This document shows positions 53,249 to 63,441 of a stretch of DNA of 64,000 nt, one piece after another. The stretch lies in assembly GCA_038206355.1 (NCBI GenBank), contig JBBRAY010000001.1, positions 62,001-126,000 on the forward strand. Direction: 5' to 3'. The notes under the pieces are model-generated. The model was not told the origin of the DNA. It saw only the letters and a program-made list of their open reading frames with translations, and made no database searches. Numbering within the stretch: position 1 is the stretch's first letter; each line of letters begins with the position of its first letter. Position numbers and translations under genes: made by a program. The stretch is from JAPLDB01 sp038206355. GTDB lineage: Bacteria; Bacteroidota; Bacteroidia; AKYH767-A; 2013-40CM-41-45.

Positions 53249-53280
53249 ACTTTATAATTTTTAATAATTCATATTTATAT

Positions 53281-54474
53281 TCAGTTCCCTGGAACTTTGT
53301 TTAATTCAAATTCAGTAATAATTTCAACAAAGCGATTCGCATAATTCTTGATTCTTGAATTCATTAATTGCTTTGCATCGGTTTCCATTTTAATATCCGG
53401 ACCCGGATTCAATTCCCCCCACTTCGCTTTTAGTATTTCAGCCAGCTGTGCCGGATTATAGGGATCAAAAAAAGTTGAACATGGGGCCTCCTGTTCCTTG
53501 TGTACTTCGATAAAAGAGATGATCATCTGTTTACCGATAGATTTTGCTTCTTCCACTGTTGTGCTCCATCCTTCAAACAATGATGGATTAATTACAGCAA
53601 TAGACTGACGCATTAAAATCAAAACATCGTCGTGTGGTACAATACCCAGGAACCGCACCTGCTTCCTTAGACCCATTGTCTCTGTCTTTTTTATCAGACT
53701 ATTATAAAAACCCGGATCGCGTTGATCGCTCGGATTTCCGGTACAAACCAGACTTGGACAAATACCTTCCTGCTTCAACAGATTCAAAGCCTCAATAACC
53801 ACCGAATGATTCTTGTGCTTCCACAGCTGATTTGGAAGGTAAAAGAATTTTTCGGGCAATGAATATTTATTGATTGTGATCAGTGGATCTGCGTCTCGGA
53901 TATAATTTGGTATTTTAGATACGAAACTTGAAATTCTGCACTTGTACAAATATTCAGGCGCGAACTTTTCAAGATCGTCCATCACATTTTTACTGCTGAC
54001 AATTATAATATCAGCCAGAAAACATCCTTCCAGACACCGTGCATTCCTCTTTTCCAATGCCTCCTTTGTAAAAAAATGCTTTAAATGTATTTGCTGAAAA
54101 TCCGGAATCCAATACAGTTTAATAATATTATTCTTTCCTCGCAGGTGTGCCTCGTTCAAAGTAAAAATAGCATTGATTTTTCCGACAAGACATTGATCCA
54201 ATTTCCGTTGCAGATCTATGTCGTAACTTCTGGTCAGATTGGAAACTTTTTTCAGGACACCGGAGACCCTGCTTTGATATTTATTAAAAACTCTCCTGGT
54301 AAATGAAATATGTTGCCTTGCCGACTGTAAATTTTCCAGTTCATTGGTAAGTGTAATATTTACTTCAGGCAACGTCTTCAACGCTTCTATCAGATTTTCC
54401 TGATAGGTAAGTCCGCCTATCCATGATGAATTCCCCATTACAGGAATAATAATATTGATTTCTTTCTTGTCCAT
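53281..54474 (-). CDS. Glycosyltransferase family 4
   Basis: A 397-residue GT-B enzyme. 'NSSWIGGLTYQENLIEAL' at the start is a frequent acceptor-binding motif, and 'FFYLPNQLWKHKNHSVVIEA' with 'ALNLLKQEG' and 'SLFEGWSTTVEEAKSIGKQM' (the E-x7-E region) mark the donor domain. It follows the SqdB gene's position in the minus-strand operon (upstream of it in transcription), so it may be the enzyme that uses the sulfosugar, though that is a guess. Confidence 0.92.
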   Translation of the reverse strand: MDKKEINIIIPVMGNSSWIGGLTYQENLIEALKTLPEVNITLTNELENLQSARQHISFTRRVFNKYQSRVSGVLKKVSNLTRSYDIDLQRKLDQCLVGKINAIFTLNEAHLRGKNNIIKLYWIPDFQQIHLKHFFTKEALEKRNARCLEGCFLADIIIVSSKNVMDDLEKFAPEYLYKCRISSFVSKIPNYIRDADPLITINKYSLPEKFFYLPNQLWKHKNHSVVIEALNLLKQEGICPSLVCTGNPSDQRDPGFYNSLIKKTETMGLRKQVRFLGIVPHDDVLILMRQSIAVINPSLFEGWSTTVEEAKSIGKQMIISFIEVHKEQEAPCSTFFDPYNPAQLAEILKAKWGELNPGPDIKMETDAKQLMNSRIKNYANRFVEIITEFELNKVPGN

Positions 54475-54576
54475 TAAAATACCACATCATGATGATGGAT
54501 TTCAAATAACAGACTTTGAAATGATACCACCAAAAAAATTCCACCACAGATAAATAATTGTGGGTAAAAAAATGTT

Positions 54577-55479
54577 TCAACTTTCATTGGCCAATATCCA
54601 TTCCGCATATACTGTTAGCCCCTCTTCAAGATTAACTGCAGGTGAAAACCCATATCCGGCTAATTTACAGACATCTGCCATCATAAATATTGGATCGCCC
54701 GATTTGCTTACATTCATAAAACGGGCATCAGCATTTTTCCCAATGGCCTTTAGGAAAATTTTTGTTGCTGCTTGAACTGTTTCACTTTTTCCTGTGGCCA
54801 CATTGATAACGTCTGCATCAAAAGGACTTTTTTGCAGGATGCAATCAATCGCAACCATGACGTCGCTTACATGTATGAAGTCCCTTGTCTCTTCGCCGGT
54901 ACCAAAAAGCTCAACTACTTTATTTTCCTTCGACTTCTGATAAACGTCCCAGAATAATTGCTTGCGGAGACCCTCTCCATAAGCAGAAAAAACACGCAAG
55001 GAACATGTTCTCACTTTATTAAGATGGTAAAACTCAGAGCAAATCTGCTCACTGATTAATTTATGAAATCCGTACGGCGACACCGGTTTAGTTCTGGACT
55101 TTTCTGATACCGGGTTAGTTACCGGATTTCCGTATACGGCGGCACTGGAAAAATTAAGAAAACGGCAGCGGGAATTAAACTTGCCTATTGCACTGAGAAT
55201 GTCAAAAACATTTTTTGCATTGAGCCGGTAGTCTTCATCCGGATACCTGATTGAATAATCCACATTGCCGGAACCGGATGCATTGATACAAATATCAAAG
55301 GTATTCTGAATAAAAATTTTATCAAACCTTGGGATATTCTTGTCAAGCAGGAAAAATTTCTCATCAAAATTCTTCGGAGAAAAAACGTCACACCCGTATG
55401 TTTCCGGGTACTTTGACCGGAAGTACAGCAATGCATTGCTTCCAATAAAGCCATTTGAACCAAGCACAAGTATTTTCAC
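54577..55479 (-). CDS. NAD-dependent epimerase/dehydratase
   Basis: A 300-residue extended short-chain dehydrogenase. 'ILVLGSNGFIGSNALLYFRS' is the GxxGxxG cofactor site, the Tyr-Lys pair lies in 'VSPYGFHKLISEQI', and 'RDFIHVSDVMVAIDCIL' is a typical block of UDP-sugar 4-epimerases and dehydratases. It makes a nucleotide-sugar for this cluster. Exact sugar unknown. Cytoplasmic. Confidence 0.9.
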   Translation of the reverse strand: MKILVLGSNGFIGSNALLYFRSKYPETYGCDVFSPKNFDEKFFLLDKNIPRFDKIFIQNTFDICINASGSGNVDYSIRYPDEDYRLNAKNVFDILSAIGKFNSRCRFLNFSSAAVYGNPVTNPVSEKSRTKPVSPYGFHKLISEQICSEFYHLNKVRTCSLRVFSAYGEGLRKQLFWDVYQKSKENKVVELFGTGEETRDFIHVSDVMVAIDCILQKSPFDADVINVATGKSETVQAATKIFLKAIGKNADARFMNVSKSGDPIFMMADVCKLAGYGFSPAVNLEEGLTVYAEWILANES

Positions 55480-55672
55480 AATGAATGCTGGTTTTTATAC
55501 GTCAGAATATTGATCCTGGTAGATATTAGTCTCCTTGATATCAAACCATACAATCCGGGAATTGATAAACAGAAGAGATGGTAAAAATGCAACATTAACT
55601 ATTTACAAGCCAAATATTTTTTGAAAAGATATGAGACATTTGTACCGGATAATCGGGGGCTATTTGTCTGAC

Positions 55673-56467
55673 CTATTTTGATATCTTTTGTCCGAAAAAA
55701 ATCTTTCTTGTATTGGTTGCAAGCGGGTGTTTTGACAAAACAGGTGGATAAAGCACGTACCTACCGGCCATTTTCCTGTCAAATCGTTTCACATCAATGG
55801 ATAGTGTTTCAAAACCAACTTCGCGCATTTTGGCCTCAAAATCTTCCCCATAAATCCTTAGGTGATCAAATTGTCCGAATTTTAATTCGCGTTCCTTCAA
55901 GCTCATTTCAGAAAGGTCTTCAATCGTAGTCATCAGATTATCCTTTTGGGGGACTGTAAAAATGCAATAGCCGCCATTCCGTAAAATTCTGTATGCCTCC
56001 CGCATTGCATTAATGTCGTTTACGATATGTTCCAAAACATCGCAGGCAATTACACAATCATAAGAATCACTTTGGATCGACTTCATGTCCGACATGTCAA
56101 GATCATAGTCTACCTTTCTTAGATTATGGCCGCCCGATATAAAATCTGCAGTTTTATAAATCCCGGCAACATCAATAAACAATTTCAGTAGATACGGTTC
56201 CGGAGCAAAATGAAGCACCTTTTTATTTCTGATAATATTATCCATACTGCAATCCTTAAGATATGTCAGCGATGCATATAGCAAACGATGCCTTACCTCT
56301 GATCCGCAGCCCGGACATAATGAATGTATATGCCAGGCATCGTCATTCAAATGACTTCCCTTAAAATGACAAATATTACATTCTACTTTACTTTCAAAAA
56401 CTGAATAATAGATTTTTTGAACGAGGAAGAATAATCGCCTCCGGATTCTTTTAAGAAAAATTATCAT
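55673..56467 (-). CDS. SAM methyltransferase with N-terminal zinc-like motif
   Basis: About 264 residues from the ATG at 56467 (an in-frame start at 56500 is possible). It starts with Cys pairs 'ECNICHF' and 'LCPGCGSEVRHRLLY', a probable small zinc-binding module, followed by a class I methyltransferase: 'VLHFAPEPYLLKLF' (motif I variant), 'DYDLDMSDM', 'YDCVIACDVLEHIVND' and 'RILRNGGYCIFTVP'. It probably methylates a sugar or a carboxyl group in the glycan pathway. Confidence 0.85.
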   Translation of the reverse strand: MIIFLKRIRRRLFFLVQKIYYSVFESKVECNICHFKGSHLNDDAWHIHSLCPGCGSEVRHRLLYASLTYLKDCSMDNIIRNKKVLHFAPEPYLLKLFIDVAGIYKTADFISGGHNLRKVDYDLDMSDMKSIQSDSYDCVIACDVLEHIVNDINAMREAYRILRNGGYCIFTVPQKDNLMTTIEDLSEMSLKERELKFGQFDHLRIYGEDFEAKMREVGFETLSIDVKRFDRKMAGRYVLYPPVLSKHPLATNTRKIFFGQKISK

Positions 56468-56500
56468 AATAATTATCGTTAAACCCTCTGTATTTTCCAA

Positions 56501-56890
56501 AATAAAAGGTTGTAAAAATAAATATTATAACACATACAGAATTAGATATTGCTCTTGAATTTACCAACTATATTGAAAACTATATGTTGGGGATTCACGG
56601 GTTAAATTCGAAAATTCATTTGAAAAAAAAATGTGTGGCCGATACCTAAAAATTACCTGTTACCACCTTTACTACAAAATCATTTTCCTCCTAGGGTTCT
56701 TTAAAACATCCATATAAATTCCGAATTTGACAATCTTCAGTATTGCAATACTTCAATATTCATCCCGACTCAATTACCCGCAAGTGAAACAAGAAATAGG
56801 GTTGTCGGCAACAGATCTGCATCAGCAACTGATCACCTATCTGAAGCTCATTATTTCCTGCCATGAAGGCATCACTTTCCTTTACAGGCT
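56501..56890. other. Intergenic gap inside the glycan cluster
   Basis: No gene was found in these 390 AT-rich bases. A 64-codon plus-strand frame that enters from 56727 ends inside the next gene and resembles nothing. The gap may carry the promoter for the 55673-56467 gene and its successors. Confidence 0.3.
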
Positions 56891-57799
56891 TCACAAAGCA
56901 TTCCCCTTTTTAATAAACTGAATTCCACAAATTGCCCTTGAATGTGCCGCTCCGTCATCCCCCCGCCCCTCACCGGTGTGCGGATTAAATGATTCACATT
57001 CTATACAACTTTTCTCCTCACTAAAATTCCATCCTTCCGGACTATATTTAAAAAAAGTAGTAGTTGACGTACCTTCCTGATTCATTATTCCAAGTATGAT
57101 TTGCAGCATCTTTGAATCAAATTGCTGGAAGAAACCATAATTAATATTTTTCCCGAAAGGAAATGTCATCAATAACTGGCCGCCCGGTTTGAGAACACGC
57201 AACAATTCCTCTATAACTTTTCTATAGCTATCGCCTCCGGACATCGACCCTGTTTTACCGGCTTCCCGGTACCCGTACATGCTGTTATCAAGTCCTACGT
57301 GCTCCAGGGTTGAAATGCAAACCACTTCATCAAACCATGAACTCCGGAAAGGTAAATTTCTCAAGTCTCCGAATTCATAGGATATCCGTTTTTCAATAAA
57401 ATTAAGATTTTCCGGATAATAAGTATAGATGCACAGTTCCTTTTCAACAATAACAGGATGCGAAACAATGGTTTCAAAATTGAACGTGGAACCTGCATCA
57501 AGAATTACCGATTTCCCATTCCTTATTCTGGAAAATACAAACGGGTATTCAATAAGTCGTTCATCCAGACCAATGCCATAACCGGATAAAGATTTACAAT
57601 CTCTGAATGTTGCCAGTATTTTCTCATCATGAATTGCTTTGGCTATTTCGCTCCATTTAAAATCTTCATATCCACTTGACCAGGGGACCCTGTTGCCCTT
57701 CAGGTAATTTGCAATGCGATTCCTTTTTTTCACGGAAGCCCGATTAGCCATTGCATTTCTAATAATCGATTGTATCTGTTTCATTTCGCGGCGCAACAT
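56891..57799 (-). CDS. SAM methyltransferase
   Basis: About 302 residues from the ATG at 57799. A TTG at 57844 would overlap the preceding stop (TTGA) and add 15 residues. Methyltransferase blocks include 'SVILDAGSTFNFETI' (motif I variant), 'WFDEVVCISTLEHVGLDN' and 'ELLRVLKPGGQLLMTFPFG'. The N-terminal 60 residues are basic and helical. It lies between two glycosyltransferase genes. Substrate likely a sugar in the glycan chain, inferred. Confidence 0.85.
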   Translation of the reverse strand: MLRREMKQIQSIIRNAMANRASVKKRNRIANYLKGNRVPWSSGYEDFKWSEIAKAIHDEKILATFRDCKSLSGYGIGLDERLIEYPFVFSRIRNGKSVILDAGSTFNFETIVSHPVIVEKELCIYTYYPENLNFIEKRISYEFGDLRNLPFRSSWFDEVVCISTLEHVGLDNSMYGYREAGKTGSMSGGDSYRKVIEELLRVLKPGGQLLMTFPFGKNINYGFFQQFDSKMLQIILGIMNQEGTSTTTFFKYSPEGWNFSEEKSCIECESFNPHTGEGRGDDGAAHSRAICGIQFIKKGNAL

Positions 57800-57840
57800 A
57801 TTAGTTAAATTGGAATTCCTGTATTGGCATATAAGGGAAT

Positions 57841-58782
57841 TCAAAATCGTATTCCAAAATATTTTTTAAACACTTGCTTCACCAGGTTAGCCATTCCACC
57901 TTTCTGGTATGTAAATAAGTATTTAGCTAAGGTCTGATGTGCCTTACGATCCTCTGCTATCACAGCGGGGCGATGGTTTAGGATGGCTAGGCATTCTCCG
58001 GCTGAAATAGTAAAGTCAGGATGGAATGAATCCGCATAAATTGTTTTTGAATAATGGGTTCCACTACCGTCCATTCCGATGTTGACCGTAAGAGATCCTG
58101 ATGGATAATAAGTCAGACCATTGGCAATAAATATAGATGCATACCAGCAAACATCCCATGAACTGACCTTACCAACATGGTGGTTTTTAAGCATCTCAAA
58201 GAAATGGAAATTGTTGTTAAAATCAAATTCACTCACTCTTCCGTTTTTCTCAATCTCTTCAATCAATTTTTCTGTATTCATCGAAAAGTGATTCCATGAT
58301 CTCTTCCAGCAAGCCCATCCCCATACCGCGCCTGCCCTTAGAAAATAAGTTGGCGGCAATTGGACTTTTAATGGAAATGAAAATCCGGATATGGCAAATA
58401 CACTTTCATCTTTCTTGTAAGTGCGAAGCGCCTGATTGCAGAATTTCAGGAAAGACGGATGTGCTAAAATATCATCTTCAAATACGATGATGGTGTCGTA
58501 TTTTTCAAACACCTTATTGATCCCGTAAGTGATTGAGCCGGACAAGCCCTTGTTGCTTTCTGAAAATTCGACAATAACTTTTTCAAAACCTGAAGCAGCA
58601 GATACAATCGTTCTTACATTTTTTATTTTTTCAATATCAGTTGCAGTTGCATCCGGTTTAGGCCCGTCACAAAAAATGTACAAGGCGCTTTGACTTGCCA
58701 ATTCATTTTCCTTCAAATAGTGAAGTACCCGCCTTGTATGTTCAGGACGGTTGTAAACGAAAAGAGCGATCGGGGCATTCAT
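57841..58782 (-). CDS. Glycosyltransferase, same family as the 50474 fusion
   Basis: About 313 residues from the ATG at 58782 ('MNAPIALFVYNRPEHTRRVL'). 'ALYIFCDGPKPDATATDIEK' and the metal motif 'TIIVFEDDILAHPSFLKF' place it in the GT-A family of the fusion at 50474-52042, without the methyltransferase-like half. Its stop overlaps a possible TTG start of the next gene. It likely transfers a sugar to the chain; the two paralogues may build related linkages. Confidence 0.87.
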   Translation of the reverse strand: MNAPIALFVYNRPEHTRRVLHYLKENELASQSALYIFCDGPKPDATATDIEKIKNVRTIVSAASGFEKVIVEFSESNKGLSGSITYGINKVFEKYDTIIVFEDDILAHPSFLKFCNQALRTYKKDESVFAISGFSFPLKVQLPPTYFLRAGAVWGWACWKRSWNHFSMNTEKLIEEIEKNGRVSEFDFNNNFHFFEMLKNHHVGKVSSWDVCWYASIFIANGLTYYPSGSLTVNIGMDGSGTHYSKTIYADSFHPDFTISAGECLAILNHRPAVIAEDRKAHQTLAKYLFTYQKGGMANLVKQVFKKYFGIRF

Positions 58783-58926
58783 CCGATCAATTTGTTTATC
58801 CAAAAATCCTGAGATTTAGCCATCTTAAATAATAATAAATGCACCGGCCGAAGTGTATTTATTTCTGCTCCAGGGAAATGGCATAAAAACATTTCAGACA
58901 TTTTATTAAAATTCATTCTCTGAAAG

Positions 58927-59940
58927 TCATTTACCTATTAGAGACGGCTCAAACCATTTACAATCCTGCCCCCGGGGAAAAGAAAGAAAGTATGCCGTTC
59001 CATCTTCTTTAACAGGGCCGTTAATTAAACTCCTCACCGAACCTATCCGGAATAATTGCTTTTTCAGGATTTTTTTTAACGCAAGTGTATTACCGGTCAC
59101 TCTTTTATACATTTCCTCTACTTTTAAGGTAGGTAATTTTCGGTTTATCAGATATTCAAATGCATCAACGATAAATATACAGGCAATTCTTTTTTTCTCT
59201 GCATCATTGACACTTATCCTGGAATCAAAAACCATGTCCGTGTACATTTGTGCCCTTCCGGTCATGAATTTGGATTGCTCTGCACTCCTTTGTTCATAAT
59301 GAAAGGTGGCACAACTCCATGTATTTGAAGCATAATATATTTTCCGTTCACCGGTTGGAGCATAGGCTGAAAGGCGGATCCAGGTATCCGTATCAGCAAC
59401 CATATCAACATTTAAATTCAGGAATCCGATTTCACGGATTCGTTCGACAGAAAAAAATGTACTGCTTTGACCAAAGGTCCTCTTCAATGTATAAATTTCC
59501 AATGGCTCAATAAAACCTTCCTGATAATTCTCCTCATCGACCAAAAGTTCCTTGAACTGTTCATCAACACGTTTAAAGGGAGCTGATAGAATATACAATC
59601 CCGGATATTGATTAAGATATTTTACAGCATCTGAAAAAACATGCGGCCCGGAAAAAAAATCATCTGAATTCTGAATAATGGCATACTCACCTTTACTACG
59701 ATGCAAGGCTTTATTCACAGCATCTGAAAACCCCTTGTCTTTCTCGCTTTGAAAAGTAATTCTTTTATCCGCATTAACAAATGGGGTCACCACGGAAAGA
59801 GTCTGATCTGTGGATCCTCCGTCCTGTATAATAACTTCCCAGTTTTGATATTGCTGCTGAATAATACTCAATATCGTATTCGAAATATAGGCACCTTGAT
59901 TATAACTCGGAATTATAATTGACAACAATGGATTATTCAT
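58927..59940 (-). CDS. Glycosyltransferase family 2
   Basis: A 337-residue GT-A enzyme: 'LLSIIIPSYNQGAYISNTIL', 'WEVIIQDGGSTDQTLSV', 'FQSEKDKGFSDAVNKALHRS' and 'YAIIQNSDDFFSGPHVF' (here S-D-D in the metal site). Like the 49148 protein in layout. The C-terminal 120 residues are helical with no clear family. Cytoplasmic, glycan assembly. Confidence 0.92.
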   Translation of the reverse strand: MNNPLLSIIIPSYNQGAYISNTILSIIQQQYQNWEVIIQDGGSTDQTLSVVTPFVNADKRITFQSEKDKGFSDAVNKALHRSKGEYAIIQNSDDFFSGPHVFSDAVKYLNQYPGLYILSAPFKRVDEQFKELLVDEENYQEGFIEPLEIYTLKRTFGQSSTFFSVERIREIGFLNLNVDMVADTDTWIRLSAYAPTGERKIYYASNTWSCATFHYEQRSAEQSKFMTGRAQMYTDMVFDSRISVNDAEKKRIACIFIVDAFEYLINRKLPTLKVEEMYKRVTGNTLALKKILKKQLFRIGSVRSLINGPVKEDGTAYFLSFPRGQDCKWFEPSLIGK

Positions 59941-59997
59941 TTGTCTCCCTTATGTAGATCAGTTTATGATTTGTAAATCGTTTACAGGAAAAATAAT

Positions 59998-61131
59998 TTA
60001 AATGCCTCCTGTTTTAAGAACTATATAATATCCGCTGAACTGAGAATAGAATGTAAAACAGTTTTCCCTTTTGTCAAAACACTCGTGTACAGCAAGTCTG
60101 TTACCCAATAATGCCGGATGTCCGTAATCCTCAAACACCATCATACCGCCCGGACTCAGTTGCCGCTCGAATAAATGTTCAACAAGAAACCTGGTGGCAC
60201 GATAAGAGTCGCAGTCCATGTATATAAAACTGAATTGCGTATCGGGGAAATTTAATATTGTCTCTGTGAAATCCCCTTTTATCAGTTCTACATTACTGAA
60301 ACCGGAAAATTTATTTTTTACTTCTTCATAATTTACTTTATGCTCATCCCAAAAATAATCTATTCCAAGTCCCTCAGGTGGAAACTCCTCGAACATATCA
60401 AAAAGGAGAATCCTCCTTTCCGTTTCAAGTTGTCTTAATGTTTCGGTAATAAGGTATCCGCTGTGACCCCGAAATGATCCAAACTCTGCAATATCACCAG
60501 GTATCTTGTTTTTGGCAATATGATTTAAAGTCTGTGACAGATCCAGATAATCCCTGATATCACATTTCTGTTCAAAACGGGTTAGGGATTCCTCATATAT
60601 TGATAAGTAATCTATACTTCCGGCAAAAAGCGGAGAGGTAAATGAATCCGTATGGTATCGGTCATATTTTTGAATGCGACTAAAATCATCCTGAGGAATC
60701 AATACATACTCAAACGGGATCTCTCTCGTTTTATCGTTTGATACAAGAAACCTGCCCGCCTGCATGGTACCTTTCGAATTAAAATAACCCGAAATTATAC
60801 ATGATACAGATGAAGCATTTTCATTGTTTAACTTTGAAATCTCATTCATGCTAATCACCTCGGGAATAATATTTTTTGCCCCAAGTTTTTCCTTGAATGA
60901 ATCACATGTAGTGCCTGCTTCAGCGATCAGTACAACCTTTTTCCCGGGATTAGTCGAAGCGATTTGAACAGCCCGCTCCGCAAGAAAACTGATTGCGTCA
61001 TCTACAGATAGAATATTCCATCTGCTAATTACAGGTTGTTTCACAACTCCGAATTGTCTGGCAATATTATCTTTTGCAGCTTTTAAAAAAGTACCCTTAC
61101 TAAGGTGGTATCCGATTGAAGAGATTTTCAT
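59998..61131 (-). CDS. TylF/MycF-type O-methyltransferase with extra N-terminal domain
   Basis: A 377-residue protein. The C-terminal half (about 205-375) is a macrocin O-methyltransferase-type domain: 'GDIAEFGSFRGHSGYLITET', 'LLFDMFEEFPPEGLG', 'FSFIYMDCDSYRATRFLVEH' (the DxD-type metal site) and 'GGMMVFEDYG'. The first 190 residues are unlike that family and may be a sugar-binding or partner domain ('GKKVVLIAEAGTTCDSFKEK'). TylF methylates sugar hydroxyls. It sits directly downstream of the ABC ATPase gene in the operon. Confidence 0.85.
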   Translation of the reverse strand: MKISSIGYHLSKGTFLKAAKDNIARQFGVVKQPVISRWNILSVDDAISFLAERAVQIASTNPGKKVVLIAEAGTTCDSFKEKLGAKNIIPEVISMNEISKLNNENASSVSCIISGYFNSKGTMQAGRFLVSNDKTREIPFEYVLIPQDDFSRIQKYDRYHTDSFTSPLFAGSIDYLSIYEESLTRFEQKCDIRDYLDLSQTLNHIAKNKIPGDIAEFGSFRGHSGYLITETLRQLETERRILLFDMFEEFPPEGLGIDYFWDEHKVNYEEVKNKFSGFSNVELIKGDFTETILNFPDTQFSFIYMDCDSYRATRFLVEHLFERQLSPGGMMVFEDYGHPALLGNRLAVHECFDKRENCFTFYSQFSGYYIVLKTGGI

Positions 61132-61230
61132 TTTTTATTTACTGTCTAAAAATACTAAAAATAAAAGGCATAGAAATATTATTCCGATTCTTGTTGATTT
61201 TGATTTGAATACATATGCCTGATAACTCCT

Positions 61231-62454
61231 TTATGAAATCACTCTTTTCCATTCCCCCGAATGCCATAAAATTCCATTTGCTCCATCTTTAATTTTGTTA
61301 GTCTCCGTAATGTCGAGAAGTACTTCCACGTCACTTTTGGCATTCACAAGAGCATTGGCATATTCGTCAGCCACACCAAAGATAACCTGGTAATACCCCG
61401 GCGCAAGATCCGGTAAGTCAAGGTGTGCATCAAAAGTCATTTTCCCCGTAAACCTGCTGTTAGACTGAAATGTTTTGTCATCTACCGAATGAGAAGTAAA
61501 GATGCGTGAGCCATCCCTGTTCATTAATGCAATCCCTATATTTAAAAAGGAAAGATCGTTATAGAACTCGAATTCAAACCGAAGCCGGTAATCAGAACCA
61601 AATGAATATGTAGTTATCTCTTCCCCATTTTCGTTCACCCAATATGGAAGTTGTAAAGTAAAACTGCCATCAAGCGCAGGAATTGACACTCTCTTTCTCT
61701 CCGACATTTGAACTGAATCATGAAGGTATTGCTCAACTACTTTAGCAGATGTATCTATCATTGCTATTTCTCCTTTCCGCAGTAACACTGCTTTCCTGCA
61801 TAGGTTGTTTACAGCACCCATATTATGACTCACAAACAAAATGGTACGACCGTTTTTACTTACCTCGTCCATCTTTCCCATGCATTTTTTCTGAAACTCA
61901 GCATCACCTACTGCGAGCACTTCGTCAATAATGAGTATTTCAGGTTCAAGAAATGCAGCAACAGAAAAAGCCAGACGCAGTTGCATGCCGCTGGAATAAT
62001 GCTTGAGAGGTGTATCCAGAAAACGTTCAATGCCTGAGAAGTCTATAATCTCATCAAACTTCTTTTCAATTTCCCACCTCCTCATCCCTAGTATGGAACC
62101 ATTTAAAAAAATATTTTCTCGCCCGGTAAGTTCAGGATGAAAACCGGTTCCCACCTCCAGCAGGCTTGCTACTCGACCTCTTGAAATGATCCTTCCTGAA
62201 GTTGGCGGGGTGATTTTTGAAAGTATTTTCAATAACGTTGATTTACCGGCACCGTTTTTCCCGATAATGCCAATGCTCTCGCCGGCCTCCACAGTAAATG
62301 AAATATCCTTTAATGCCCAGAAATCTTCGGAAGTAGCTGCCTTCTTCCTTCTGAAAACCTGAACCAGGCTGTCGCGTATGTTAAGGTACGGTTGGTTTTC
62401 GTGAGCAATACGAAAACGCTTTGAAACATTTTCAATCTCTAATATTGGATTCAT
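61231..62454 (-). CDS. ABC polysaccharide exporter ATPase (Wzt-like)
   Basis: A 407-residue ATPase. Walker A is 'GIIGKNGAGKSTLLKIL' (about 60-76), the signature is 'KHYSSGMQLRLAFSVA', and Walker B is 'EILIIDEVLAVGD'. About 150 residues follow the ATPase (260-407), with 'PDLAPGYYQVIFGVADEY' and 'DGANGILWHSG', like the C-terminal beta-sandwich of Wzt. In E. coli O8/O9a and relatives that domain binds the modified end of the O-chain for export. The permease gene lies two genes upstream in the operon. Confidence 0.94.
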   Translation of the reverse strand: MNPILEIENVSKRFRIAHENQPYLNIRDSLVQVFRRKKAATSEDFWALKDISFTVEAGESIGIIGKNGAGKSTLLKILSKITPPTSGRIISRGRVASLLEVGTGFHPELTGRENIFLNGSILGMRRWEIEKKFDEIIDFSGIERFLDTPLKHYSSGMQLRLAFSVAAFLEPEILIIDEVLAVGDAEFQKKCMGKMDEVSKNGRTILFVSHNMGAVNNLCRKAVLLRKGEIAMIDTSAKVVEQYLHDSVQMSERKRVSIPALDGSFTLQLPYWVNENGEEITTYSFGSDYRLRFEFEFYNDLSFLNIGIALMNRDGSRIFTSHSVDDKTFQSNSRFTGKMTFDAHLDLPDLAPGYYQVIFGVADEYANALVNAKSDVEVLLDITETNKIKDGANGILWHSGEWKRVIS

Positions 62455-62494
62455 GTTACATTTTGCAATAGGAAAGCCTCCCTGATTTTTTCGA

Positions 62495-63427
62495 CTAACT
62501 TTTCTTTCTCTTTATCACATAGGGATTTTCAGGTAAATCAGTAATCTGAAATCCATTTGAAATAAGTCCGGCCCTTAATTTTTCATCCGGAAAATCCTTG
62601 AAAAAAATAGCGATAATATTTGAATAGGTTTTAAGACCTATCTTACATTTGAAATCAGCGTCTGCAATTTTTCTTTTCACTTTTTCAAACAGTTCATTTC
62701 CGGGTATGGATTTCTGAAACTCCACACCTTCCTCATAATAATCATTATAATAATAAAACGCAACACATGGAATTCGAAGTCCTAAGGCAACCTTTTCCAT
62801 TTCATTTTTTGAAACAGAGTAAATGAAATTCCCGCTTACTTCAAAACTCCAGGTTTCGGGATGAACGACTGGTTTACCTAACATTTTTTTTACCAACTGT
62901 TTACTCCACCTGATTATTCTTTCAGGGATTGGGTGGTCTTTTCTCTCATTAGGCTCCACAAGTACAACCCCTTTTCCTGAAACCCTTAACATTTCATACA
63001 ATGCAATATAGGGTCTGGGAAAATGATGAAAAGATTCTTTGCAGAATGAGAAATCAAACGAATCATTATCAAATGAATGCGACTCTGCATTCTCAGTACC
63101 ATATGCTTTGATCAATTTTATTTCCTGTGCTCTCTTCAATAAGTCAGAAGCAATGTCGGTCGGAAGCACTTCTATTTTACTTTGAATCTTTAATAGCCGG
63201 ATTGCATCGAGCGCATAACGGCCATCTCCGACAGTGAGCCACCTCGATCCCGGAAAATAATCCAGTAGCGGTTTGATGGGAATCACCATTCGGTAATGTC
63301 TCCAGTAATCCACCGTATCCTCTCGAAGCCATGTATCACGTAATTTGCTGATCTCGTCGCTTTCGTCAGAAAAATTTTCCCGTTGCTGCTGGTAACTCAA
63401 CTCTAAATTCTTATCGATGATATTCAT
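62495..63427 (-). CDS. SAM methyltransferase between permease and ATPase
   Basis: A 310-residue class I methyltransferase: 'RWLTVGDGRYALDAIRLL' (motif I variant), 'VLPTDIASDLLKRAQEIK', 'FDFSFCKESFHHFPRPYIAL' and 'MLRVSGKGVVLVEPNE'. It is placed between the exporter permease and ATPase genes, 14 bases from the permease stop. It may put the terminal methyl mark that Wzt-type proteins read, but no such activity is shown. Confidence 0.87.
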   Translation of the reverse strand: MNIIDKNLELSYQQQRENFSDESDEISKLRDTWLREDTVDYWRHYRMVIPIKPLLDYFPGSRWLTVGDGRYALDAIRLLKIQSKIEVLPTDIASDLLKRAQEIKLIKAYGTENAESHSFDNDSFDFSFCKESFHHFPRPYIALYEMLRVSGKGVVLVEPNERKDHPIPERIIRWSKQLVKKMLGKPVVHPETWSFEVSGNFIYSVSKNEMEKVALGLRIPCVAFYYYNDYYEEGVEFQKSIPGNELFEKVKRKIADADFKCKIGLKTYSNIIAIFFKDFPDEKLRAGLISNGFQITDLPENPYVIKRKKS

Positions 63428-63441
63428 ATGGAGCTACCTGA

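Noticed and set aside
56727..56921. Plus-strand frame of 64 codons in the glycan cluster gap
   Set aside because: It runs into the end of the minus-strand methyltransferase gene and resembles nothing; chance frame in AT-rich DNA.
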